Positions 32,632 through 40,317 are shown, counted from the stretch's first letter. The stretch: DNA of 64,000 nucleotides from Bacillus suaedaesalsae (GCF_016890225.1 NZ_JAFELM010000028.1:62001-126000), one strand, 5' to 3'. The notes: generated by a model from the sequence alone, not told the origin. Translations and numbers: made by a program.

Positions 32632-33333
32632 ATGCTTTTAATTGAAATGTGGACTGATTTTGCTTGACCATTTTGCTCAATAGGCAAAAAGCGTCTGGAA
32701 GACGCTCTCACTAAAACGAATGAAAATGTAAAAGTTGTATATCGTAGCTTCCAGCTTGATCCGACTTTACCGAAGGATATTAATATGAGCTTAAGCGAAG
32801 CCATTGCGAAAAAATATGGAATTAGCATTGAGCAATCAAAAGCTAATAATGAAAATATAAAGAAGATGGCACTAGAAGTTGGTCTAGATTTTCAACTTGA
32901 TACACTTATTTTAACGAATACGTTTGATGCTCACCGACTAACCATGTTAGCGAAAAAGCACGGGCTAATGAATGAAATGACAGATCGCCTACTACATGCT
33001 TACTATACAGAATCTAAACATATTGGTGACCATCAGACACTTGTAGAACTTGCTAAGGAAATCGGATTAGACGAAGATGAAGTAAAAAAAATGCTTTCAA
33101 GTAATGACATGGCAGAAGAAGTACAGGCTGACCAACAAGAAGCATCAGAACTTGGTATTCGCAGCATTCCATTTTTCCTCATCAATCGTAAATATACGAT
33201 CACTGGTGCACAGCCGACAGAAACATTTGTTCAAGCAATTGAAGAAATTGCAAAACAAGATGGTCCTTTCACTGAAATTACAGATGAAGGCGTAACCTGT
33301 GACGAAAATGGCTGTGAAATACCTAAAAAATAA
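32632..33333 (+). CDS. DsbA/FrnE-like thiol oxidoreductase, predicted selenoprotein (UGA = Sec12)
   Basis: This is a 233-residue DsbA-family protein. Translation from ATG 32632 (GGGAGGTAATC upstream) reads MLLIEMWTDFA, then UGA at 32665-32667, then PFCSIGKKRLE. In FrnE-like proteins this site is DFxCPFCYIGK, so UGA replaces the first active-site Cys and gives a Sec-Pro-Phe-Cys redox centre. The UGA is in frame with the rest of the protein, which keeps the helical insertion (about 60-150) and the cis-Pro loop GIRSIPFFLINRKY. The C-terminal tail adds two Cys (CDENGCEIPKK). A hairpin at 32690-32706 supplies a bacterial SECIS. An Met start at 32785 would lose the active site. Confidence 0.85.
32690..32706 (+). 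promoter_or_regulatory. Predicted bSECIS hairpin of the DsbA-like gene
   Basis: AGCGTCT (32690-32696) pairs perfectly with AGACGCT (32700-32706) around GGA. The loop begins 29 nt after the UGA, and the GG in the loop is the feature recognised by SelB in known bacterial SECIS elements. Confidence 0.75.
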
Positions 33334-33334
33334 T

Positions 33335-33367
33335 GAAAAACCTCGTCCAATGGATGAGGTTTTTTCA
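33335..33367. terminator. Terminator of the DsbA-like gene
   Basis: AACCTCGTCCA pairs with TGGATGAGGTT (one G.U), with AAAAA before and TTTTTT after, serving both the plus gene and the minus gene ending at 33369. Confidence 0.8.
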
Positions 33368-33368
33368 T

Positions 33369-33554
33369 TTACACATTATCGCTTTCCTTTTTTGCTCCTG
33401 TAAGTCCATCTTCATCAAAACGCATTGCTGCAATTTCTGCTTCACTATCAATATCTCCGACAACTGGAAAACTAGAAACTTGAATATTCGTCCCGTCAAG
33501 TCCTGCCTTCCCAAACTGGTAATTTAGATTTTCTTCTTTTTCATGATTTTCCAT
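33369..33554 (-). CDS. Small acidic hypothetical protein
   Basis: The 61-residue acidic soluble protein begins MENHEKEENLNYQFGKAGLD; the middle has SSFPVVGDIDSEAEIAAMRF. No membrane segment or known motif. ATG 33554 follows AAGAGGTGATAACA, and longer starts lie upstream of that site. Convergent with the selenoprotein gene, sharing its terminator. Function unknown. Confidence 0.6.
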   Translation of the reverse strand: MENHEKEENLNYQFGKAGLDGTNIQVSSFPVVGDIDSEAEIAAMRFDEDGLTGAKKESDNV

Positions 33555-33706
33555 TGTTATCACCTCTTTTATAACATTTACAGAAGGTTGAAAACTATAC
33601 ACTTTTCCAATGTTTACATTTTTTGGTATCATGAAGACAACAAAGTTATATATCTATTATATACATACGATTATAGTCTATTAAAAATCGTGAAAGGTGT
33701 GTTGGA

Positions 33707-34351
33707 ATGATTCCATTTGTTATTGGATTTACGATGCTAACTATTGGAATAATAATGTTTTGGATACGGAAATCAGCTCCAGAAAGTGAAATGATGAGAG
33801 ATTTTGATGATGCAGAATTTAAGAAGTTTTTCAGTATTTTTACAGTAGGAGGTACTTTGCTCGTTGCTTTTGGAGTTTACTCCTATTTAACAGCAAAACC
33901 ACCCTTCTTAACTGTAACCTACGCTAAAGCAGAGCATTTTATTGACGGAGAAATTGAGAAAATCGGTTACTTGCAAAAAAATTTATTTATAAAAGATGAA
34001 GAATTTGAGTTAACCGTTGTATCCTGGGAAGATTTAAATGAAAATGAAGTCCGTTTCGAGTTCATCGCACCAGATAAGAGTAGTCAAGAAGTGAAAGTTA
34101 CGAAAATCAACGAAAAAAGAGAAAAAATCTTACTTGAAACAATTGAAGCAAAAGAGGTATATAAACTACCTCCTTTTGACTTCTCTCAAAGCGGAGAATG
34201 GAAAGTAAACATTTACGAAGGAACTGAAAAATTTTCATCATGGATCATACAAGTTAGAACCCAAGAAGAAGTTGATCAAATGTTTGAAGACTATGAGAAA
34301 ACTATTGACGATGATCCACGCTTTGAAAATTTTTATAACTTTATGAAATAG
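33707..34351 (+). CDS. Membrane-anchored hypothetical protein
   Basis: The 214-residue protein has two N-terminal helices (about 3-19 and 44-63), then a long extracytoplasmic part of mixed beta and helix ending DDDPRFENFYNFMK. No catalytic motif is visible. AAAGGTGTGTTGGA precedes ATG 33707. A perfect 10-bp hairpin follows at 34361. Function unknown. Confidence 0.65.
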   Translation: MIPFVIGFTMLTIGIIMFWIRKSAPESEMMRDFDDAEFKKFFSIFTVGGTLLVAFGVYSYLTAKPPFLTVTYAKAEHFIDGEIEKIGYLQKNLFIKDEEFELTVVSWEDLNENEVRFEFIAPDKSSQEVKVTKINEKREKILLETIEAKEVYKLPPFDFSQSGEWKVNIYEGTEKFSSWIIQVRTQEEVDQMFEDYEKTIDDDPRFENFYNFMK

Positions 34352-34357
34352 ATAAAA

Positions 34358-34392
34358 TCCCCTAGCGACTTTTAGCACCAGTCGCTAGGTGT
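34358..34392. terminator. Terminator between convergent genes
   Basis: CCTAGCGACT (34361-34370) pairs with AGTCGCTAGG (34380-34389), with T-rich sequence following on the plus strand. Confidence 0.65.
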
Positions 34393-34395
34393 CCA

Positions 34396-35856
34396 CTATA
34401 TTTTTTTTGTTAAAGGAAATAACACACAATCCTTGATTGTTTCACTATCAGTTAGCACCATTAATAATCGTTCAATACCAAACCCAAATCCAGAAATAGG
34501 TGGCATTCCATACTCCATCGCTGTGAGATAATCTTCGTCCATCTCCATCGCTTCCACATCTCCATTACTTTTAAGTAGTGCTTGTGCCTCTAATCTTCTT
34601 CTTTGTTCTAAAGGGTCAACTAACTCAGAATAGGCATTTATAATTTCCGCGCCATTCACTACTAATTGGAATCGGTCTGTAAGTTCTGGATTGTCATCAT
34701 TTGCTCTAGCTAGTGGAGACAAATCAATAGGATGCTGAATTAAGAATGTCGGTTTCACGAGTTGTGGTCGACACATTTTCTTGTACAGCAAATCGATAAA
34801 ATTCCCTCTTCCTAATGATTCAATATCGGCATGCTCTATGTTGATGTTTCGCTTGACCGTCTCTTGATATAAATATTTCACATCCATAAATAGGTCTATA
34901 TCAATCCCGGTGTCTTTCAAAATTAAATCTCTGAAGGAGACAATTTCCCATTCACGTGAAAAGTCTATCGTTTGACCTTGCAATGAAATCGTAGTTGTAT
35001 GAAAGGTTTGTTCTAAAACAAATAAAACCATCTCCCGCATTAATTTCATCGTATCTTCATAATTCCAGTATGCTGCATAGCCTTCAACCATCGTAAATTC
35101 TTGAAGATGCTGTGGGCTAATCCCTTCGTTTCTAAAACACTTTGCAAATTCAAACACTTTCGTAAACCCACCTACAATTAACCTTTTTAAATACGTTTCC
35201 GGTGCAATTCGTAAGTTTAATTCAGTATCTAAAGAGTTATGATAGGTTCGAAAGGGTTTCGCTAGAGCGCCCGAGGAGGTATGCTGCAAGACAGGTGTTT
35301 CAACTTCTAAGAAATCTTGGTCCTCAAAAAACGTACGAATCGCACGTACCATTTTTGATCTTGCCAACAATCTTGATTTTGTGTCTTGGGTCATCATCAA
35401 ATCTAAGTATCTTTGTCTATACCGAATATCTACGTTGGTTAATCCGTGCCACTTTTCTGGAAGAGTTCGTAATGCTTTACCAAGAAATACATAGCTCTCA
35501 ATTCGCAACGTTTTCTCATTTGTTTGAGTCGAATACATGAGACCTTGTACACCGATAAAATCTCCTATATCAATTAACTGATGGAATTGATCAAACAGTT
35601 CGTCACCTATCTCTTCCTTTTTCAAAAGGAGTTGTAAACTTCCTTCGATGTTTGAAATCGAAATAAATGTTAATTTTCTAAAATTCCTAATCCCCATTAT
35701 CCTTCCTGCAACTCGTACTTCCGAAGTTCCATCTTCAAGCTCTGCTGCCTCAAACAAATCATAATTTGTAGAAAACCTTTCAGGATAAGCTGATATCCCC
35801 TGCGATTTTAATAGCTCTATTTTTTCTGTTCGAATTTCCGTTTGTTCGTTGCTCAT
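34396..35856 (-). CDS. lysS: Lysyl-tRNA synthetase, class II
   Basis: The 486-residue enzyme charges tRNA-Lys. An OB-fold anticodon-binding domain (about 50-150, VRVAGRIMGIRNFRKLTF) precedes the class II catalytic core. Motif 1 is near FLEVETPVLQ, motif 2 FRNEGISPQHLQEFTMVEGY, and motif 3 GFGFGIERLLMVLT. ATG 35856 follows GGAGTGTGTAGT. Unlike the usual lysS, which sits in the ftsH-folate cluster, this gene is isolated and has its own T-box leader, so it may be a second, lysine-starvation-induced copy. The absence of a partner gene in the window cannot prove duplication. Confidence 0.9.
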   Translation of the reverse strand: MSNEQTEIRTEKIELLKSQGISAYPERFSTNYDLFEAAELEDGTSEVRVAGRIMGIRNFRKLTFISISNIEGSLQLLLKKEEIGDELFDQFHQLIDIGDFIGVQGLMYSTQTNEKTLRIESYVFLGKALRTLPEKWHGLTNVDIRYRQRYLDLMMTQDTKSRLLARSKMVRAIRTFFEDQDFLEVETPVLQHTSSGALAKPFRTYHNSLDTELNLRIAPETYLKRLIVGGFTKVFEFAKCFRNEGISPQHLQEFTMVEGYAAYWNYEDTMKLMREMVLFVLEQTFHTTTISLQGQTIDFSREWEIVSFRDLILKDTGIDIDLFMDVKYLYQETVKRNINIEHADIESLGRGNFIDLLYKKMCRPQLVKPTFLIQHPIDLSPLARANDDNPELTDRFQLVVNGAEIINAYSELVDPLEQRRRLEAQALLKSNGDVEAMEMDEDYLTAMEYGMPPISGFGFGIERLLMVLTDSETIKDCVLFPLTKKI

Positions 35857-35907
35857 ACTACACACTCCATTCTATTTTTTTGTAAGACTTAATTTTCTAA
35901 ATAACAA

Positions 35908-36200
35908 AAAAACTCCCACCCCCAAGATTATTCATCTTGAGGACGAGAGTTTATAGCTCCGTGGTACCACCCCAGTTTATTGATATGTTACCATATCAAC
36001 CTCTTCGGGTACGTCAATTTATTAAGAATTGATTATACCCTATCTCTGTAACAGGAGATCCCGTCGCAGTATCACTAAGAACTCTCTTAGATCCGTGCGA
36101 AGCTCCGAGCCTTTTTTCATTAAGATCATTATTACTCCTTCTCACCAACCGGAGCTCTCTGAAAATAAATAATCAAAACTACTCTTCTCTTCATAGCTAT
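35908..36200 (-). promoter_or_regulatory. T-box riboswitch of lysS
   Basis: On the minus strand the leader shows stem I beginning GCTATGAAGAGAAGAGTAG, a GA-rich distal arm (AGAGAGCTCCGGTTGGTGA), and GAAAAAAGGCTCGGAGCT, where the specifier is AAA or AAG (Lys) at 36111-36117. The T-box core TGGGGTGGTACCACGG lies at 35959-35975. A terminator stem (35911-35950, ACTCTCGTCC to GGTGGGAGT) is followed by TTTTTTT. Uncharged tRNA-Lys should pair with the specifier and the T-box to prevent termination. Confidence 0.88.
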
Positions 36201-36371
36201 CTAAACCGTATTAATTGAAAATATCTTAACGTAATTTAATGATGCAGTCAATCATGTTTCATGAATTTTCTAAATTAATGCTTCATCTAAAACATTCAAG
36301 TATACTAGACTTACTAACTTTCCCGGCTGTTATTTTGTTAGGGAAAGAAAAACAAAAATTGAGGTGAGGAT

Positions 36372-36683
36372 ATGGAAGTCCGTTTAACGAATGACTCACA
36401 AGAACAAATCATGAAAAGACTTGGCAAGGAGCCAATCATTAGGATTAATGAATTCCAAACAACTGGTTGAGGAGCAACCTATATGTATGAACTTGCTCAG
36501 GGTGAGCAGGCAGAAAATGATCAAGTTTTTAATGTTGGAGAAATTACCATCTTAATAGACCCTGTTGTCATTAGTCATCTAGATGGGGATATTGTTATCG
36601 ACCATAATAAAAATTATGGCTTCATTCTCAAAAACAATTTTGAAGTATTAAACTTTGGGATGAAATTAGTAACAAATCCTTAA
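36372..36683 (+). CDS. HesB-like protein, predicted selenoprotein (UGA = Sec33)
   Basis: The 103-residue HesB/IscA-like protein starts at ATG 36372 behind GAGGTGAGG. It reads NEFQTTG, then UGA at 36468-36470, then GATYMYELAQG. In the HesB family the loop at this place carries the conserved first Cys (GC-G/S), and a HesB-like selenoprotein subfamily with Sec here is known. The remaining frame is continuous to 36683 and keeps the family's beta-rich VGEITILIDPVVISHLDGDI and NYGFIL segments. The second Cys pair of IscA is absent, so canonical Fe-S transfer is unlikely. A bSECIS-like hairpin follows at 36492-36510. Confidence 0.85.
36492..36510 (+). promoter_or_regulatory. Predicted bSECIS hairpin of the HesB-like gene
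   Basis: CTTGCTCA (36492-36499) pairs with TGAGCAGG (36503-36510, one G.U) around GGG. The loop starts 29 nt after the UGA, the same spacing as in the DsbA-like gene. Confidence 0.75.
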
Positions 36684-36701
36684 TGAAAAACTTAGTAAAA
36701 T

Positions 36702-37026
36702 GAGGTTGGGACAAAACTACTCTAAAGACGAACAATTTCAAATTAGATAGCCTTATAATACAGCTGTTAATTTCCGTGCAAGACTTCGCTTTCCGCGGGG
36801 TGTTGGTGAGCCTCCTCAGTCGTTCCTCCCAGCGGGGTCTCACCTAACTCGCTTCTCCCGCCGGAGTCTTCGTCTTGCACTCCAATTAACAGCTAGAACA
36901 TACTTAAAACAATACGTAGTCTCTATAATACAAATAAAAAAATCCGAACTCATTCAAATCCTATTAAACGAATTTGAGGTGATTGTTCGGATTTTTCTTC
37001 GCCGAAAATACTTTTTGCCCAGCCTC
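36702..37026. repeat. Interspersed GC-rich element, copy A
   Basis: The end GAGGTTGGGAC (36702) is inverted at 37016-37026 as GCCCAGCCTC. Inside are TAAAGACGAACAAT, a GC-rich core (about 36770-36895, TTCCGCGGGG, GAGCCTCCTC, GCGGGGTCTCA, TCTCCCGCCGGAGTC) and a CCGAAC/GTTCGG terminator-like hairpin (about 36943-36995). The layout is that of copy B at 48832. Confidence 0.7.
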
Positions 37027-37069
37027 TTTCCTTTACTTATTGCTTAAACACTCCCTGACAATGTGTTCT

Positions 37070-37237
37070 CTATTTTTCAGAAGTCTCTCCGTTATTTTTT
37101 GTACTAGGAGAATGTTTAACACCTTTACTTTTATAAGGTTTTGCACTCTTTGCTTTGTTTGCACTAGTTTGCCAACGACTCCAGCCTTTTTTACCAGTTC
37201 CTCTCCCGGTTCCACCCTTTCCCTTCGCTTTACTCAT
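37070..37237 (-). CDS. DUF3934 family small basic protein
   Basis: The 55-residue basic protein begins MSKAKGKGGTGRGTGKKGWS, continues RWQTSANKAKSAKPYKSKG and ends in TKNNGETSEK. This Lys/Gly-rich pattern fits DUF3934, small Bacillus proteins of unknown function. ATG 37237 overlaps the stop of an upstream minus-strand frame by ATGA, suggesting translational coupling. It is easily missed because an out-of-frame ORF covers it. Confidence 0.75.
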   Translation of the reverse strand: MSKAKGKGGTGRGTGKKGWSRWQTSANKAKSAKPYKSKGVKHSPSTKNNGETSEK

Positions 37238-37302
37238 AGCATCATCTCCAGTTTATATAAATCGTGTATATTGTGATCCTTATCAATTGCTCTGTTAAAC
37301 AA
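37234..37302 (-). CDS. Possible small ORF coupled to the DUF3934 gene
   Basis: A minus frame ends DKDHNIHDLYKLEMML with TGA overlapping the next ATG. It stays open upstream to about 37375 with protein-like sequence (LIDDVDYGAIVTEIT), but only TTG at 37302 is a usable start, behind a weak GGA. It may be a short leader peptide or the 3' part of a decayed gene. Confidence 0.35.
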   Translation of the reverse strand: MFNRAIDKDHNIHDLYKLEMML

Positions 37303-37574
37303 TGATGTAATTTCCGTTACAATTGCTCCATAATCAACGTCGTCAATTAAGTAACAAATAAGATTTATATTGTATCACATTTTAAAAAGTCTCGAAGGTT
37401 TCTTAATCATTATCTCACCATTTAATTGTTATTGTTTTAACTTTAGAGGACTACATTCACTTCGTTTTTCTTAAGGAACAAGGATTAAAAATTATACTTT
37501 ACTATCTTATAATAATCGTTATAATAGGAAATACGAACCATGTATATATACCCATTCAACAAGAGGTGATTGCA

Positions 37575-37730
37575 ATGAAATTCACATTACTATCAGATGA
37601 ATTACTAATAGAATCCTATATTAAGTCTCTAAGTCCAAAATTTGATCAGCAATTTCGAGAGCAACTCCTCAATGCAATAATTGAAAGAAACCTTCAGGAG
37701 TTCCTAAACGTAAAAGCATATTTAGGATAA
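37575..37730 (+). CDS. sda: Sda family sporulation checkpoint inhibitor
   Basis: The 51-residue protein carries LLSDELLIESYIKSLSPKF and then two helices (QLLNAIIERNLQEFL), the helical hairpin of Sda. Sda binds the dimerisation domain of KinA/KinB-type kinases and blocks phosphorelay entry when DNA replication is disturbed. A KinB-like kinase lies 12 kb away (24100). AGAGGTGAT precedes the ATG. I see no DnaA boxes upstream, unlike B. subtilis sda. A terminator follows. Confidence 0.78.
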   Translation: MKFTLLSDELLIESYIKSLSPKFDQQFREQLLNAIIERNLQEFLNVKAYLG

Positions 37731-37748
37731 TCAAAAAATCAAAAACAC

Positions 37749-37784
37749 AGATAGTGCTAGCCGGCACTATTTTTATTTTTTTAG
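37749..37784 (+). terminator. Terminator after sda
   Basis: ATAGTGC (37751-37757) pairs with GCACTAT (37764-37770), followed by TTTTATTTTTTT. Confidence 0.75.
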
Positions 37785-37901
37785 CTCAATACATGAGCAC
37801 CTATGATAAGCAAACTAATATATAAGTTAAATTAGATTCATCTCCTTATCAGTCCCCTAAAACCATTGGCCCTCTATTTCAACTTGTCGAAATAACACTT
37901 A

Positions 37902-38102
37902 CTATTTCTTGTTCAACTTTAAAATTGTGGGCAAGAATAATCTAGAGAATAAAAGACTTGATAAGACGATCATGAGCAACATTTCACCCCAAATCCTTTT
38001 ATTTTCATGCACCAAAATGGCTACTTTATTGTAGCAGTAGCCTTTCCAGCTATTTTTAAATGTCCTTTCAAAAACGAACTCGACAAATATACCCTTACTT
38101 TT
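37902..38102 (-). other. Open in-frame extension downstream of the CBO0543-like stop codon
   Basis: The frame of the CBO0543-like gene continues open for 66 codons past its TAA, including one membrane-like segment (GEMLLMIVLSSLLFSRLFLP) and a TAG stop. No good start is present (GTG or TTG near 38010). It could be readthrough, a separate peptide or debris. Confidence 0.35.
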
Positions 38103-38615
38103 TTACTTAAGTGGTACATTAAAAAACCAAACCATAAATACAACACATATGACTGATATTCCATATGTAAGTAAAGGTCTTGTGAAATGAAGGCGAATCA
38201 TCAAGTACATCGCACTATAAAAGAATATTTCCATCCAATATTCGTAACCATGCTTCAAGAGAAGTCTCTCGAACTTTACAAAAGGGAATTCAATAATGAT
38301 TGAACCTATTACCCAATACATGATATATAGGAGCTGATGACTTTTTTTCTTTAAGAATGGGTAGTGAGTAAGATATATAAGAGTTATAGCTGGCAGGATA
38401 ATAAATAAGTAAAATAATTCAACAATATAGTGTTTTTTTGGCAGAATATCGGGTTTATGTTCCCATAGTAAATAGTCTTTGCACAATAGGTTATAAAGGA
38501 AATTACATATTATTACATAAGCAATCGTTAGGGCATATTTTTGCCAATTTCGCCAATCCCCCTTCCAAAAAGCAAAACAAAGTAGGGCTATTGTTAAAGT
38601 TAAGTGGGATACAAG
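38103..38615 (-). CDS. CBO0543-like membrane protein, copy 4, without canonical start
   Basis: This is a membrane protein of about 170 residues with five helices. Family motifs are present: FWKGDWRNWQKYALTIAYV near the N-terminus, the FPFVKFERLL loop and HGYEYWMEIFFYSAMYLM. Coding extends well above the TTG at 38486 up to about 38615. There AGGAGA is followed only by CTT or GTA, not by ATG, GTG or TTG. Either a rare start is used or the start codon has mutated. Downstream the frame stays open past the stop. Confidence 0.55.
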   Translation of the reverse strand, partial: LVSHLTLTIALLCFAFWKGDWRNWQKYALTIAYVIICNFLYNLLCKDYLLWEHKPDILPKKHYIVELFYLFIILPAITLIYLTHYPFLKKKSHQLLYIMYWVIGSIIIEFPFVKFERLLLKHGYEYWMEIFFYSAMYLMIRLHFTRPLLTYGISVICVVFMVWFFNVPLK

Positions 38616-38775
38616 TCTCCTGTAACTATTTTTTATTGATTAGTAATATGAAGATTTCTAGTGCCTTTAGCTTGGTTTTGAAATTTATAGTGTAAATACT
38701 TATTAATAGTCTTTGCATTATGACCGAAAAAATTCTATTCTAACTAATCTGTTATCTCTCTTAAGCTCGATCCAC

Positions 38776-39333
38776 TCACTCATTTAAGGATGCAAAGTTG
38801 TTTCTTTTTGAAATATAGTGGGCCATTAAATAAATCACAATCTGAATTGGTACCGAATAACTATATCGCCAGTGCTTAAGATTATAGATTTGTAACCAGT
38901 GAAAAAAAGGTTCAGCTAAATAAGAACTAATTACGGCAAATATTAACGCTTTTATTAAAGGGTTCGCTCCTGGTCTTATTTGAAGTATGATTATGACTGT
39001 TAGAGGCATTAATGTGATATCCCAAGGTACATATGTAGGAAGGACAGGTATCACATTAAAACGGTATCCCCAAACCCCCAGTTGATCCCCCAATACATCT
39101 AGGCAAAGTGAAACAACCATCACAAATAGTGCAGTATACAATAATCGATCAGTGCTATCTTTTTTACGAATAAAAAACCAAATGATCCAAGGGATTATTG
39201 AAAGAGCCACTCCTAACCACCATAGTTCTGAAAAGAGCACGTATTCTCTCCATATATCTATTTTTTCAGAGATTAATTTTTCAATCTCGTTCCCATTTTT
39301 ATCAACTAAGCTTATATATTTATCATTATTCAT
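38776..39333 (-). CDS. CBO0543-like membrane protein, copy 5
   Basis: The 185-residue membrane protein has five helices. It shows SELWWLGVALSIIPWIIWF at the first helix, the acidic DVLGDQLGVWGYRFN loop, VPWDITLMPL and the terminal KHWRYSYSVPIQIVIY motif, closely like the copy at 5485. AGGAGATATAT precedes ATG 39333. Function unknown; the expansion of this family in one window is notable. Confidence 0.7.
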   Translation of the reverse strand: MNNDKYISLVDKNGNEIEKLISEKIDIWREYVLFSELWWLGVALSIIPWIIWFFIRKKDSTDRLLYTALFVMVVSLCLDVLGDQLGVWGYRFNVIPVLPTYVPWDITLMPLTVIIILQIRPGANPLIKALIFAVISSYLAEPFFHWLQIYNLKHWRYSYSVPIQIVIYLMAHYISKRNNFASLNE

Positions 39334-39579
39334 ATATATCTCCTATCAAGATAATAGTTCTTGTAGTAGTATCTCCTAATTCAAAAGTTGAAATGTAGTA
39401 TGTTTAGACATTATAGGTGTGGATTTATTTAATTTTTTTCTTGGTACATTTTTTTATGAGGATTATTATGAAGTTTTAATTCTTAAAGCTCAATGTATTT
39501 CATCTTACTAAGTAAAGAACGAGAGCAGTGTGTGGTGGACAAAGTTGAAAAAGGTTTGATCCTATTATTTGTAAATGAC

Positions 39580-39615
39580 AAAAAAAGAAGAATCTTTAAG
39601 ATTCTCCTTCTATCG
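39580..39615 (-). terminator. Terminator-like hairpin in a gene-poor stretch
   Basis: AGAATCTT pairs with AAGATTCT around a minimal loop, and the minus strand reads on into TTTTTTT. It lies about 160 bp past the acetyltransferase gene; the rest of 39334-39771 shows no gene. Confidence 0.5.
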
Positions 39616-39771
39616 TCTAAAAATTGACTTATATGTCATATTCAAAAATTTCATTATTCATTCTATATGAAATTACTTATGTAAGAAAAAGGTGGGTAAA
39701 CCGAGTAAAGACTCACAAACACGTTTAAAACGATACTAATATTTCTAAACGTCAAAAAGAGTAAAATAAGA

Positions 39772-40317
39772 TCAAGATGTCTCTCCTTTTAAAATTGAAA
39801 ACATATATAAATCATCAAATTTACCACAAGTAAATTCATAATGTCTAAGCAACCCTTCTCTAGTAAAACCTAGCTTTTCTACTAGTTTGATTGATGGTAC
39901 ATTGTCCGGTTCAATTAATGCCTCAATTCTTTCTAATTGAAAATGCTTAAAACCATACTTAACAACTGCTTCCAACGCTTCTTTAGCAATCCCTTTTCCC
40001 CAGTAATCTTTATTTAATTCATATCCAACTTCAGCACGGTAATGTTTAGATTTCATATTCAAAAACCCGCAACTACCTATTACCCTACCTGAGTCTTTAA
40101 GTGTAATTCCCCATCTTATTCCTGTGCCTTCCTCATGTATTGATTTATACCATCTAATTTCATCTAGTACTTCCTCTTCAGTTTGAGCAGGCTCTAACCC
40201 CATATGTTTCACAACATCTTTATCAGATAAATAGGCAAACATATCCTTTGCATCCGCTGGCGTGACCTGTCTTAATATTAATCTACTCGTTTCAATAACG
40301 GAAAAATGTTTGAACAT
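39772..40317 (-). CDS. RimJ/RimL-type GNAT acetyltransferase
   Basis: The 181-residue protein has the RimJ/RimL pattern: TSRLILRQVTPADAKDMFAY at the N-terminus, VGYELNKDYWGKGIAKEAL with the acetyl-CoA loop, and the NVPSIKLVEKLGFTREGLLR end. Homologues acetylate ribosomal protein N-termini or small molecules; B. subtilis YjcK is of similar length. AAAGGAGCATTCA precedes ATG 40317. It is monocistronic. Confidence 0.87.
   Translation of the reverse strand: MFKHFSVIETSRLILRQVTPADAKDMFAYLSDKDVVKHMGLEPAQTEEEVLDEIRWYKSIHEEGTGIRWGITLKDSGRVIGSCGFLNMKSKHYRAEVGYELNKDYWGKGIAKEALEAVVKYGFKHFQLERIEALIEPDNVPSIKLVEKLGFTREGLLRHYEFTCGKFDDLYMFSILKGETS

Noticed and set aside
32785-33333. DsbA-like gene starting at ATG 32785
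   Set aside because: It would remove the whole thioredoxin active site and has no ribosome binding site; the upstream frame through UGA is clearly coding.
36483-36683. Short gene starting at ATG 36483 in the HesB-like locus
   Set aside because: It lacks a ribosome binding site and cuts the protein in the middle of the HesB fold.
37033-37215. 60-residue minus-strand protein
   Set aside because: It is an out-of-frame shadow of the DUF3934 gene at 37070-37237.
37884-37891. TTGTCGAA as a second Spo0A box
   Set aside because: Only the short core matches and no gene start lies suitably downstream on either strand.
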